A stretch of DNA of 64,000 nucleotides from CAVQXR01 sp046330455 (GCA_046330455.1 JAXLSU010000012.1:1-64000), one strand, 5' to 3'; counted from the stretch's first letter, positions 8,662 through 16,500 are shown. A program made the numbers and translations. Notes: a model not told the origin generated them from the letters alone.

Positions 8662-9927
8662 TCAGCCGGCCGAGGCGATCGCGTGGTCGAGCCGCGCGAG
8701 CGTCTCGTCGCGTCCGAGCAGCTCCATCGACTCGAACAGGCCGGGCGACACCTTCGAGCCCGTGACGGCGATCCTGACCGGCTGGAACGCCTCGCGCGGC
8801 TTCATCCCGAGCCGCTCGCAGAGACCGCGCAGCGCAACCTCGATACCGTCCGACACGAACGGCTCCACCGCGGCGAGCGCCGCTCGGGCCTCGCCGATCA
8901 GCTCTGCAGAGCCCGCGAGCAGCGCGGCGTCGGGCTCGACGTCGGCAAAGAGAAAGCCGGCGAACCCCGGGAACTCCCCGAGCCGGCCGAGCTTCTCCTG
9001 GCACAGCGTTGCCGCCTCGCGGATCCGTTCCGCCGGCCAGCCGTACCCGCGCTCGCGCAGGAAGGCGACGAGGGCGTCCGCGTACGCCTCCGGCGAGAGC
9101 CCTCGGAGGTAGACGCCGTTCAGCCAGTCGAGCTTCGCGTAGTCGAACGTGGGCGGCGCCGAGCCCACCCGCTCGAGGCCGAAGCGCTCGACGAGCTCCT
9201 CGCGCGACATGACCGTCGTACGGTCGTCGTAGCTCCACCCGAGGAGAGCCAGGAAGTTCGCGAGCGCATCGGCCAGGTAGCCGGCCTCGCGAAACTCGTC
9301 GACGGACACCGCCCCGTGCCGCTTCGAGAGCTTGCGGCCGTCCGTCCCGAACACGTTCGGCACGTGGGCGTACACCGGCGCCTCGGCCCCGAGCGCCTTC
9401 AGGACCTGGAGCTGCTTCGGGGTGTTCGAGACGTGGTCGTCGCCGCGGATCACGTGCGTGATCCCGTCGAGCCAGTCGTCGAGGGGCGACGCGAAGTTGT
9501 ACGTCGGGCGCCCGTCCGACCGGACGAGCACGAGATCCTCGAGCTTCTCGTTCGGGAACTCGATCCGGCCCTTGACGGCGTCGTCCCAGCCGGTCGTCCC
9601 CTCGTCGGGCATCCTGATCCGGATCGCGCCCTCGTCCTCATAGGCGGCTCCCTCGCCGACGAGCCTGCCGGCCTCCTCGCGCGCCCGCTCCATCCGGTCG
9701 AGCTGGAACCTCGTCGGGCCGTCCCAGTCGATGCCGAGCCACGAGAGTGACCGCTCGATCTGCGCGACCGCTTCCTCGACCTCCCGACTCGTGTCCGTGT
9801 TCTCGATCCGGAGCAGGCATTCGCCGCCGCGCCCGCGCGCGAACAGCCAGTTGAAGAGGAACGTCCGCACCCCGCCGATGTGGAGGAAGCCCGTGGGGCT
9901 CGGCGCCATGCGGACCCTGACCGGCAT
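8662..9927 (-). CDS. gltX: Glutamate--tRNA ligase
   Basis: A 421-aa class I aminoacyl-tRNA synthetase that charges tRNA-Glu in the cytoplasm. The HIGH-type motif is HIGG at 16-19 in 'PSPTGFLHIGGVRT', and the KMSKS-type loop is KLSKR at 199-203. The Rossmann fold with connective domain spans about 1-290 ('NFASPLDDWLDGITHVIRG'), followed by a short all-helical anticodon-binding domain. At 421 aa it is shorter than the usual 460-490, mostly in the anticodon domain. It ends with 'GSKVSPGLFESMELLGRDETLARL', typical of the family. It starts at ATG 9927 and diverges from nfo through a shared -10. It could be discriminating or non-discriminating; this cannot be told. Confidence 0.95.
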   Translation of the reverse strand: MPVRVRMAPSPTGFLHIGGVRTFLFNWLFARGRGGECLLRIENTDTSREVEEAVAQIERSLSWLGIDWDGPTRFQLDRMERAREEAGRLVGEGAAYEDEGAIRIRMPDEGTTGWDDAVKGRIEFPNEKLEDLVLVRSDGRPTYNFASPLDDWLDGITHVIRGDDHVSNTPKQLQVLKALGAEAPVYAHVPNVFGTDGRKLSKRHGAVSVDEFREAGYLADALANFLALLGWSYDDRTTVMSREELVERFGLERVGSAPPTFDYAKLDWLNGVYLRGLSPEAYADALVAFLRERGYGWPAERIREAATLCQEKLGRLGEFPGFAGFLFADVEPDAALLAGSAELIGEARAALAAVEPFVSDGIEVALRGLCERLGMKPREAFQPVRIAVTGSKVSPGLFESMELLGRDETLARLDHAIASAG

Positions 9928-9934
9928 GGCTGCC

Positions 9935-9941
9935 TATGCTA
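9935..9941. promoter_or_regulatory. Symmetric -10 (TATGCTA) shared by gltX and nfo
   Basis: TATGCTA reads TATGCT on the plus strand, 6 nt before GTG of nfo, and TAGCAT on the minus strand, 8 nt before ATG of gltX. One element can thus start divergent, essentially leaderless transcripts. No -35 hexamer is visible on either side. Confidence 0.55.
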
Positions 9942-9946
9942 GCCAC

Positions 9947-10840
9947 GTGCTGATCGGCGGCCACGTGTCGAGTGCGGGCGGGATCCAGACGGCCGTCGAC
10001 CGGGCCGTGGCGATCGGGGCCGACGCGCTCCAGCTCTTCACGCAGAGCCCGCGGATGTGGAGGCCCACCGCGCACGACCCCGTGAACCTCGCAGAGTTCC
10101 GCCGGTGCCGGAGCGAGGCTGGCATCGGATACGTCCTCTGCCACGCCCTGTACCTGATCAACCTCGCCTCACCCGACCCGGAGCTCCACGCGAAGTCCGT
10201 CAAGGCCCTGCTCGCGACGCTCGACGTCGCCCGGGAGCTCGAGGGCGACGTCGTCTTCCACGTCGGCTCTCACCAGGGGGCCGGGTTCGCGGCCGGGCTC
10301 GAGCGCGTCGTGCCCGCCATCGCCGAAGCGCTCGAGCACACCGGTGACGGCACCTGGCTGTTGCTCGAGAGCTCCGCCGGGGCCGGGGGAACGATCGGGC
10401 GCTCGCTCGAGGAGCTCGTCGCGATCGTGGAGCGCCTCGACCGGCATCCGCGGCTCGGCCTGTGCCTGGACACGTGCCATCTGTACGTGTCGGGGATCGA
10501 CGTGGCGAGCAGGCCCGCCGTCGACGAGCTTCTCGCCGGCGTGGAACGGGGTGTCGGCCTCGACCGCCTGCGGGCGATCCACCTGAACGACGCGGCCGCA
10601 CCGCTCGGCTCGAATCGCGACCGCCACGCCAACATCGGCGAGGGCACGATCGGCGACGGCCTGGCGGTCATGCTCGGCCATCCTCTCCTGCAGGGCACGC
10701 CGTTCCTGCTCGAGACTCCGGGGCCCGAGGGCCACGGGCCGGATGCGGCCCAGATCGAGGCCGCGAGGGCGCTGTGGCGGCGGGCCAGGCGGGGCCGCGG
10801 AGCGACGGCGGCCGCACGCCGCAAGCCGGGGCCGGCATGA
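9947..10840 (+). CDS. nfo: Endonuclease IV (AP endonuclease)
   Basis: A 297-aa TIM-barrel enzyme cleaving DNA 5' to abasic sites in base-excision repair. The N-terminus 'VLIGGHVSSAGGIQTAVDRA' matches the family start. Zn-ligand motifs are visible: 'FHVGSHQG', 'LLLESSAGAGGTIG', 'GLCLDTCHLYVSG', 'IHLNDA', 'DRHANIGEG' and 'FLLETPG'. GTG at 9947 is preferred because it aligns with the family start and lies 6 nt after a -10 hexamer; an in-frame ATG at 9926 overlaps the gltX start codon. The C-terminus ends in a basic tail of about 20 residues. It diverges from gltX. Confidence 0.92.
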   Translation: MLIGGHVSSAGGIQTAVDRAVAIGADALQLFTQSPRMWRPTAHDPVNLAEFRRCRSEAGIGYVLCHALYLINLASPDPELHAKSVKALLATLDVARELEGDVVFHVGSHQGAGFAAGLERVVPAIAEALEHTGDGTWLLLESSAGAGGTIGRSLEELVAIVERLDRHPRLGLCLDTCHLYVSGIDVASRPAVDELLAGVERGVGLDRLRAIHLNDAAAPLGSNRDRHANIGEGTIGDGLAVMLGHPLLQGTPFLLETPGPEGHGPDAAQIEAARALWRRARRGRGATAAARRKPGPA

Positions 10841-10980
10841 GGAATCGGCGGCGTCCCTCCCCGGTGCCGGGGCTGTCCGCCGCGGCCGGAACGACGCCGC
10901 GCCGCCGGCCCGGCCGTCACCTGTTCGGGGTGCTGTCCGCCCCCCTGGATATCGTGCGGCCGCACGCACAATTTCCGTGC

Positions 10981-10986
10981 TAATGT
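10981..10986 (+). promoter_or_regulatory. Extended -10 promoter upstream of histidine kinase
   Basis: TGC-TAATGT is an extended -10 about 107 nt before the kinase start. Just upstream are a perfect palindrome GTGCGGCCGCAC (10953-10964) and GTGC/GCAC half-sites that could be an operator. The rest of the 250-bp gap between nfo and the kinase shows no gene. Confidence 0.35.
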
Positions 10987-11092
10987 GCGTCTTCCGCTCG
11001 TTCCGCATCCTCCTTCCCAAAGCGGTCACCGAGGAGCGCGGGTGCGCCGCCGCGCCCGCGCGCCTCGGTGAGGGCGACCTCCCCCTGTTGCC

Positions 11093-11770
11093 GTGAGCCG
11101 CGAAGTCGACGACGTCGCGATCGTCGCCCACGAGCTCCAGGCACCGGTTGCCGCGATCAGGGCCGCCGCCCGGACGCTCGCTGGCGCCGATCTTGCCGAC
11201 GCGGCGCTGCGCGGCCGGCTCCTCCAGGTCATCCTCGACGGCGCGGACGAGCTCGGGCACCTGGTCGACGACCTGCTCACCGCGGCCCGGCTCGACGCCG
11301 GCGCCGTAGGGATCGTGCTCGAGCGCTGCGACGCGGTGGAGATCGCCGCGCAGGCGATCGCGGTCGCCGGGCAGGCGTCGGAAGCGAGGCGTCAGCCGCA
11401 GCTCGCCGCCGGGCCGGGGCCCGTCTACGTCCTCGCCGATCGGCGACGGCTCCGGCAGGTGGCGACGAATCTCCTCACGAACGCGCTCGGCCACGGCCGG
11501 GGAATCGTGACCGTCGCCGTCGAGGCGGTCGGCGACCGCGTGCAGATCTCCGTGGCCGACGAGGGGCCGGGGATCCCGGACGCCGATTGCGAGCGGGTCT
11601 TCGATCGGTACGCGCGACTTCCCGGCGGGAGCGTTCGCGGCACCGGACTCGGCCTCGCGATCGCCCGCGAGCTGACCGAGACGATGGGCGGCACGATCCT
11701 GGCCGAGCGAGGCAGGGCCCGGGGGGCGAGGCTCGTCGTCGAGCTACCGGCCGCCTCCGACCCCGGCTGA
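11093..11770 (+). CDS. Sensorless histidine kinase (HisKA-HATPase)
   Basis: A 225-aa protein made only of a two-component kinase core. The H-box is 'VAHELQAPVAAIR' with phospho-acceptor H13; a helical dimerisation region follows. The ATPase has the N-box 'NLLTNALGHG', G1 box 'VADEGPGIPD', F-box 'VFDRYAR' and G2 box 'GTGLGLAIAREL'. There is no transmembrane segment or sensor domain, and no response regulator nearby; the only regulator in the window is at 59335-60042. It may take input from a partner protein. Start GTG at 11093 has no clear Shine-Dalgarno sequence, and upstream starts in frame are not excluded. Confidence 0.85.
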   Translation: MSREVDDVAIVAHELQAPVAAIRAAARTLAGADLADAALRGRLLQVILDGADELGHLVDDLLTAARLDAGAVGIVLERCDAVEIAAQAIAVAGQASEARRQPQLAAGPGPVYVLADRRRLRQVATNLLTNALGHGRGIVTVAVEAVGDRVQISVADEGPGIPDADCERVFDRYARLPGGSVRGTGLGLAIARELTETMGGTILAERGRARGARLVVELPAASDPG

Positions 11771-12058
11771 CCCCGCATCGGCACACGGGCCGACCCCGTC
11801 GACCGGCCCACCGCCGCTCTCGCTGTCCACGACGGATCGGCGGGCCTCGCTCCGGCGGCCGCGGGCACGATCGCGTGCGGGCACGCCAACCGGCGTCCGG
11901 GTCTTCCGGTCTTCGCCGGTCCCCGGCCGCGTCGGGCAGCTCACCGGCTCGTCGGCTTCCCACCGCGGGCTCCCCACCGGTGAGCCCGAGGAGGCAGACC
12001 CCCACCCTGGGTGGGGGGAAAACCCGCCGCCCGACTGCGATCGTAGCGCTCCGGGGCG

Positions 12059-12189
12059 CACGGGTCTGTGACGGATCGTGTCGATATCGGCGCGGGTCCG
12101 TGCCAACCTGGCACGCACGGGTCCGTGGTCCCCGGATCCCGGGGCCGGCGCTCGGCCTCTCCTGCCGACCTCGCACGTACGGGTCCGTG
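12059..12189. repeat. Four copies of a CACGGGTCCGTG-type near-palindrome in a gene-free stretch
   Basis: Variants of CACGGGTCCGTG lie at 12059-12070, 12091-12102, 12116-12127 and 12178-12189. A perfect hairpin GTGCCA-ACC-TGGCAC (12100-12114) joins copies 2 and 3. The surrounding 11771-12370 shows no coding pattern I can support; it also holds a CCCACCCTGGGTGGG palindrome near 12001. Confidence 0.55.
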
Positions 12190-12370
12190 CTGGCCCTGCT
12201 CACGGTAGGCGCGGGAGCGGCTCAGGCAGGCGCGCGAGCGGCCCGGCGGACGGTCGGCTGCCCTGCGGGTAGGCCCTGCCCTGGGGAGCGGTCACGCGGC
12301 CGCCCGGAGGAAGCGTCGCGAGCACCGCCCAACGGGAGGCGCGAGTGCGAGCGCGGGCAGGCCGGATGGG

Positions 12371-12784
12371 TCAGCCGACGGTATCGAGCTGTGAGAGCAC
12401 CCGGAATGACGGGCGTCCCCGGGAGAGCTCGCAGAACTCCGGATTGAGGCAGCCGAGCTCGTCCTCGCGGGGCTGGTAGCAGCGAACGACCTCGCCGCGA
12501 CACATCGGCAGCGGCTGGCGGCGGGCCCGCACGGCCCCGAACCCGTCGCGCCTTCCCCGGCTCTGGCTCAGGACCTCGAGATCGATCTCGACGTCGTAGA
12601 TGCGCTGCATGCAGCCGACGTACGTATGCCCCCACTCCTCGTAGGCGTACACGAAGGGGCACGAGCGCTCGAGGCAGGCCGACGGGTACACGACCTTGTC
12701 GCAGTGGACACGGCAGCGCCGACACTCCACCTCGTCCTGGGGACGCAACGAGAGCTGCGTCGTGATCGCCTGCCGACGGGCCAC
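12371..12784 (-). CDS. Cysteine-rich hypothetical protein
   Basis: A 137-aa soluble protein that I do not recognise. It has ten Cys, most in metal-site-like pairs: 'CRRCRVHC' near residue 21, 'CLERSCP' near 37, single Cys in 'GCMQRIYDVEID' and 'MCRGEVVRCYQP', and 'CLNPEFC' near the C-terminus. The arrangement suggests zinc or Fe-S binding. GTG at 12784 is chosen because GGAGGGAGAC sits directly upstream; an in-frame ATG 12 nt earlier would place that purine run inside the gene. It diverges from the antiporter gene. No membrane segment or signal peptide is present. Confidence 0.7.
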   Translation of the reverse strand: MARRQAITTQLSLRPQDEVECRRCRVHCDKVVYPSACLERSCPFVYAYEEWGHTYVGCMQRIYDVEIDLEVLSQSRGRRDGFGAVRARRQPLPMCRGEVVRCYQPREDELGCLNPEFCELSRGRPSFRVLSQLDTVG

Positions 12785-12932
12785 GTCTCCCTCCATCTCG
12801 GTCCGATTCTGCGCCACCCGGGCACGGGCCGCAAGACTTGACAAACCGACGTTTCGGGAGTAGGGCGCCCGGCACCGTCTGCTCCCGACCGGTCTGCTCG
12901 GGTGGCCGTCGTTCGCCCACGGGACGCTCCGG

Positions 12933-12938
12933 TAGGCT
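12933..12938 (+). promoter_or_regulatory. -10 element TAGGCT, leaderless
   Basis: TAGGCT ends 8 nt before GTG 12947 of the antiporter gene; this argues for that start rather than the in-frame GTG at 12902. Confidence 0.5.
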
Positions 12939-12946
12939 CCGCCGCG

Positions 12947-13993
12947 GTGGTACGGAAAGTCCTCTGGGCCGGTCTCGGCGTCGGTCCGCTCGTGATCGCC
13001 CTCGAGCACCTCGGTGTCGGAGACGTCACCCTCTTCGTGCTGGCCGCGGTCGCCCTGATCCCGCTCGCCTGGCTGATCGGGGTCGCGACCGAGCACGCCG
13101 CACACCACACCGGCCCCGGAATCGGCGGCTTCATCAACGCGACCTTCGGCAACGCGCCGGAGCTGATCATCGCGCTGTTCGCCGTTGCCGACGGCCTGAC
13201 CGAGGTGGTACGGGGCTCGCTCACGGGCAGCGTCATCGGCAACCTCCTGCTCGTGCTCGGCTTCTCGCTCGCGTTCGGCGGCAAGGGCCAACTCGACCGC
13301 TGGTCGAGCCTTCTCTCCCTCGCGCTCGTCGGCGGCGCCAGCCTGCTCTTCCTCGTCCCGTCGATTCCCGGCTGGGAGGGCGACCCTGAGCGCCACTCGC
13401 TCGTGGTCGCGTCGCTCGCCGTCTCGATCGTCCTGCTCTGCGTCTACGTGGTCGTGACCTGGTACGCGCTGCGGCGCCACCGCCAGACGCACGTCTCCGA
13501 CGAGCCGGAGGCGATGCAGGCCTGGTCGCTCCCGCTCTCGCTCGGCGTGCTGCTCGCAGCCACGGTCGTCACCGCCTTCGTCGCCGAGGCGCTCGTCGGG
13601 TCGATCGAGGTGTTCTCGGAGGAGCTCGGGCTCTCGGAGTTCTTCGTCGCCGCGGTGATCGTGGCGATCGTCGGCAACGCGGCCGAGCACGGCGGCGCCG
13701 TGGTCGTCGCGGCGAGGGGCAAGATCAAGCTCGCGGCCGAGATCGCGCTCGCCTCGAGCGCCCAGGTCGCCGTGTTCCTGATCCCCGCCGTCGCGGTGCT
13801 CTCCTGGCTCGTGACGCCGGCGCTCGCCCTCTCCTTCCGCGTCGTCGAGATCGCCGCCCTGCTCGGCTCGATGCTGTTCGTCGCCGTCGTGATCTGGGGT
13901 GGGCATTCGAGCAGAGGCCGCGGCATCGCCCTGATCGCCGCCTACGTCGGGGTCGCGGTCGCGTTCTTCCTGGTCGGGGAGCGCGGGCACTAG
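12947..13993 (+). CDS. Calcium/proton (or Na/Ca) antiporter, CaCA family CAX type
   Basis: A 348-aa integral membrane exchanger with about 11 hydrophobic segments in two homologous halves. The alpha-1 repeat is 'GGFINATFGNAPELIIAL' and the alpha-2 repeat 'VGNAAEHGGAVVVAARGKIKLAAEIALASSAQ'; both have the acidic and Asn/Gly residues that bind cation in CAX proteins. Between the halves is a His/acidic loop ('RRHRQTHVSDEPEA'). It should export Ca2+ in exchange for H+ at the cytoplasmic membrane. Start GTG at 12947 follows a -10 hexamer. It is 25 nt upstream of rlmN but rlmN has its own -10. Confidence 0.9.
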   Translation: MVRKVLWAGLGVGPLVIALEHLGVGDVTLFVLAAVALIPLAWLIGVATEHAAHHTGPGIGGFINATFGNAPELIIALFAVADGLTEVVRGSLTGSVIGNLLLVLGFSLAFGGKGQLDRWSSLLSLALVGGASLLFLVPSIPGWEGDPERHSLVVASLAVSIVLLCVYVVVTWYALRRHRQTHVSDEPEAMQAWSLPLSLGVLLAATVVTAFVAEALVGSIEVFSEELGLSEFFVAAVIVAIVGNAAEHGGAVVVAARGKIKLAAEIALASSAQVAVFLIPAVAVLSWLVTPALALSFRVVEIAALLGSMLFVAVVIWGGHSSRGRGIALIAAYVGVAVAFFLVGERGH

Positions 13994-14005
13994 CAGCCTC
14001 CGGTC

Positions 14006-14011
14006 TATCCT
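14006..14011 (+). promoter_or_regulatory. -10 element TATCCT, leaderless
   Basis: TATCCT ends 7 nt before ATG 14019, so the predicted +1 is one base from the rlmN start codon. Confidence 0.5.
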
Positions 14012-14018
14012 CGCGGGG

Positions 14019-15008
14019 ATGGATCTCGCGCTGCTCACCGACACGCTCCGCTCCCGGGGCGAGCCGGCCTACCGGCTCCGCCAGATCTGGCAGGCCGCCT
14101 CCACCGGCGCGGCCGGGTACGGGTCCATGACGAGCCTTCCGGCCACCCTGCGCGAGCAGCTCGCGGAGACCGTCCCGTACTCGACCCTCACGCCGAAGCG
14201 GGAGGAGACAGCGAGCGACGGCACCGTCAAGGTGCTGTTCCAGACCGCGGACGGCCGCCCCGTCGAGTCGGTCCTGATGCGGTTCCGGGACGGACGCCGC
14301 TCGATCTGCGTCTCGAGCCAGTCGGGATGTCCGCTGACGTGCAGCTTCTGCGCCACCGGATCGATGCGCTTCGGACGCAACCTCTCGACGAGCGAGATCC
14401 TCGACCAGGCGCTCCACTTCCGGCGGCTCGAGCCGATCGACCACTGCGTGTTCATGGGCATGGGCGAGCCGATGATGAACCTGGACGCCGTGCTCGAAGC
14501 CTGCGACCGCCTGCCCGACCTCGGAGTCACGCACCGGCGCACGGCGATCTCCACCGTCGGCTGGCTCCCGGGTCTCAGACACTTCCTCGACACGCCGATC
14601 CCGGTGCGCCTCGCCCTCTCCCTCCACGCGCCCGACGACGAGCTACGGTCGCGCCTGATGCCGGTCAACGATCGCTTCCCGCTCGCCGACGTCCTCGAGG
14701 CCTGCTCGACGTACTTCGAGCGGCGGCGGCGGATGGTGTTCATCGAGTACGTGATGCTCGCCGGCGTCAACGACCATCCCGACCAGGCCCGGCATCTCGC
14801 CCGCCTGCTCGACCCGCGCATCTACAAGGTGAACCTGATCCCGTACAACCCGGCGGGGCCCTACGAGGGCTCGCCGCCCGCGACGATCGCGGCCTTCCGG
14901 GGGGTCCTCGAGCGCGCCGGCTACTCGGCCACCGTCAGGCTCACCCGCGGCCGCGAGATCCGCGCCGCCTGCGGCCAGCTCGCCGCCGAGCCGTGCGCCG
15001 CGACCTGA
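14019..15008 (+). CDS. rlmN: 23S rRNA (adenine-2503-C2)-methyltransferase RlmN
   Basis: A 329-aa radical SAM enzyme that methylates A2503 of 23S rRNA (and often A37 of some tRNAs). The cluster motif CxxxCxxC is C104, C108, C111 in 'QSGCPLTCSFCATGSMRFGRN'. Other family marks are 'HCVFMGMGEPMMN', 'ALSLHAPDDELRSRLMPVN', 'EYVMLAGVNDHPDQA' and the C-terminal Cys in 'REIRAACGQLA' that takes part in methyl transfer. The N-terminal accessory domain is short. The last 51 bp before the terminal codons (14938-14988) occur again, identical, at 15639-15689 beyond rnhA. Confidence 0.95.
   Translation: MDLALLTDTLRSRGEPAYRLRQIWQAASTGAAGYGSMTSLPATLREQLAETVPYSTLTPKREETASDGTVKVLFQTADGRPVESVLMRFRDGRRSICVSSQSGCPLTCSFCATGSMRFGRNLSTSEILDQALHFRRLEPIDHCVFMGMGEPMMNLDAVLEACDRLPDLGVTHRRTAISTVGWLPGLRHFLDTPIPVRLALSLHAPDDELRSRLMPVNDRFPLADVLEACSTYFERRRRMVFIEYVMLAGVNDHPDQARHLARLLDPRIYKVNLIPYNPAGPYEGSPPATIAAFRGVLERAGYSATVRLTRGREIRAACGQLAAEPCAAT
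14938..14988 (+). repeat. 51-bp direct repeat, copy A (inside rlmN 3' end)
   Basis: Identical over 51 bp to 15639-15689, 701 bp away. This copy encodes the conserved C-terminal segment of RlmN including 'REIRAACGQLA'. The two copies bracket rnhA. Confidence 0.9.
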
Positions 15009-15057
15009 CGAACGAAGCACTCTTGTCAAACACGAGCCGCCCGCCGATAGGAACGGC

Positions 15058-15515
15058 ATGCCCGAGACTGCGAACGTCGAGACGGTCGTCTGGACCGACG
15101 GCAGCTGTAACGCGAGCGGGAGGCAGGGCAGCGGCGGCTGGGCCGCGCTGATCGAGCAGGGCGGGACTGCGCTCGAGCTGTCCGGTCGCGAGGAGGGCAC
15201 GACGCAGAACCGCATGGAGCTCACAGCGATCTGCGAAGCGCTCGAGACGCTGACCGGGGTAATCCACGTCTTCACCGACAGCACCTACGTCGAGAGATGC
15301 TTCAACGAAAGGTGGCATGAACGCTGGCTGCGCGACGGTTCCTGGCGGGGCTCGAACGGCGCGGTCAAGAACCGCGATCTGTGGGAGAGGCTGTTCGGCC
15401 TGGTGTGGGACGAGACGCGCGTGGTGACCTTCACCTGGATCAAGGTCACACCCGGCGCTATCCGAGCAACAGGAGGGTCGACCAGCTCGCCCGAGCGGCG
15501 GCAGCGAGCGGCTAG
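15058..15515 (+). pseudogene. rnhA: Ribonuclease HI with a one-base frame break
   Basis: The first 130 codons are a good RNase HI: catalytic D in 'VVWTDGSCNASG', E in 'NRMELTAICEALE', D in 'VFTDSTYVERC', then 'WLRDGSWRGSNGAVKNRDLWERL'. At about 15442-15445 (AAGG) the frame is lost. Adding one G there gives 'WIKGHTRRYPSNRRVDQLARAA', which supplies the missing active-site His and last Asp and stops at TAG 15513-15515, for 152 aa, the normal family length. As given, the frame runs on into non-coding repeats. The break is in a G run, so either a true recent mutation or a sequencing error. The gene lies between two 51-bp direct repeats. Confidence 0.85.
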
Positions 15516-15573
15516 CGACACCGCACAGCGAGCTCCGAGAGCGGAAGAATGGCGATTGCCCGCCCGGGTCGCC

Positions 15574-15640
15574 CTACTCGGCGTTCCCGCCGACCGTGAT
15601 CTCGAGCACCGACCCGAACACAGGGCCTGCATGAGCGGGG
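15574..15640 (-). pseudogene. Possible C-terminal gene remnant
   Basis: On the minus strand a short frame reads 'PAHAGPVFGSVLEITVGGNAE' up to TAG at 15576-15574 and is cut at the edge of the second 51-bp repeat. It has protein-like composition but is too short to assign. It may be the tail of a gene truncated by the recombination that made the repeat. Confidence 0.25.
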
Positions 15641-15689
15641 CTCACCCGCGGCCGCGAGATCCGCGCCGCCTGCGGCCAGCTCGCCGCCG
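15639..15689 (+). repeat. 51-bp direct repeat, copy B (rlmN 3'-end duplicate)
   Basis: Exact copy of 14938-14988 without any rlmN body upstream. Together the copies flank 650 bp holding rnhA. A stop in the rlmN frame follows within four codons. Confidence 0.9.
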
Positions 15690-15704
15690 TCGGCTGACGA
15701 CCCG

Positions 15705-15948
15705 CCCAAGACCCGTGCGGCCCTCCGGGCCGCGATCAGCGGGTCGGCCCGGCCGAGCCGCCGTCCCCCGCGCCCTCCGGGCGCGATCGCGGTCGCGGGG
15801 CCGTCAGCCGCCCAAGACCCGTACGGCCCTCCGGGCCGCGATCGGCGGGTCCGGCCCGGCCGAGCCGGGCCGTCAGCCGCCCAAGACCCGTGCGGCCCCC
15901 GGGCCGCGATCGGCGGGTCCGGCCCGGCCGAGCCGGGCCGTCAGCCGC
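15705..15948. repeat. Tandem array of two-hairpin palindromic repeats
   Basis: Three units begin with CCCAAGACCCGT at 15705, 15811 and 15880; the last two are about 69 bp each and the first is enlarged to 106 bp. Each unit has hairpins GCGGCCC-TCC-GGGCCGC and GGCCCGGC-CGA-GCCGGGCC. A related unit lies at 6152-6216. The array runs into the 3' end of the next gene. Confidence 0.85.
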
Positions 15949-16429
15949 CGGGCTCGCCGAGCACGAGCCCGGCCGCGAGGCCCGCCTCGAACAGGGCGGT
16001 GACCGGCGCGGTCAGGGCAGCGCGATCGTGCTCGCTGCCCGGGAGCTGCTCCACGAGCGTGTCGGCATAGGCGAGCTCGAACCGGGCGACGGCGTCGAGG
16101 TCGCAGAGCTCCGCGAGCACGGCACGCGCCCCGTGCGCGCGGACGTGCTCGACGGCGTGCGGAAGGAGCGTGCCCCGGTCGCCGCGCGCGTCGGCCCCGC
16201 GGAGGTAGGCGCCCACGAGGAAGCCGCCGGCGAATGCCTCGACGCCGCTCGCGACCGCGTCGAGCTCATCCGCATCATGGCCCAGCTCGTGCTCGGCGAG
16301 CCCGATCCCGACCCAGACCAGGTAGTCCCATTCCACGCCGAGCCCGGCCGTGAGGTCGGCGGGCGCAGACGCGCCTCCGACGATGTCCATGGCCTGCTGG
16401 AAGTCCGCGTCGGCGAAGGTGGCTCGCAT
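15941..16429 (-). CDS. Hypothetical protein, mostly helical
   Basis: A 162-aa acidic soluble protein that I do not recognise. It starts 'MRATFADADFQQAMDIVGGAS' and is rich in Ala, Asp, Glu, Leu and Gly with no Cys cluster, signal peptide or membrane segment. ATG has GGAGAG 5 nt upstream, and codon use has the same strong GC third-position bias as neighbours. The last codons lie in the palindromic array. It is transcribed in the same direction as gcvPB, which lies 70 bp upstream. Confidence 0.65.
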   Translation of the reverse strand: MRATFADADFQQAMDIVGGASAPADLTAGLGVEWDYLVWVGIGLAEHELGHDADELDAVASGVEAFAGGFLVGAYLRGADARGDRGTLLPHAVEHVRAHGARAVLAELCDLDAVARFELAYADTLVEQLPGSEHDRAALTAPVTALFEAGLAAGLVLGEPGG

Positions 16430-16500
16430 CGGTGCTCTCCGCCGTGATCGACCGCGCCGTCCCGGGCGTGAGCGTGCGCCCCGCTCCGGGCAGACCGCCC

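Noticed and set aside
15516..16002. Continuation of the rnhA frame to 314 codons
   Set aside because: After the frame break it reads through palindromic repeats as Arg/Pro-rich sequence.
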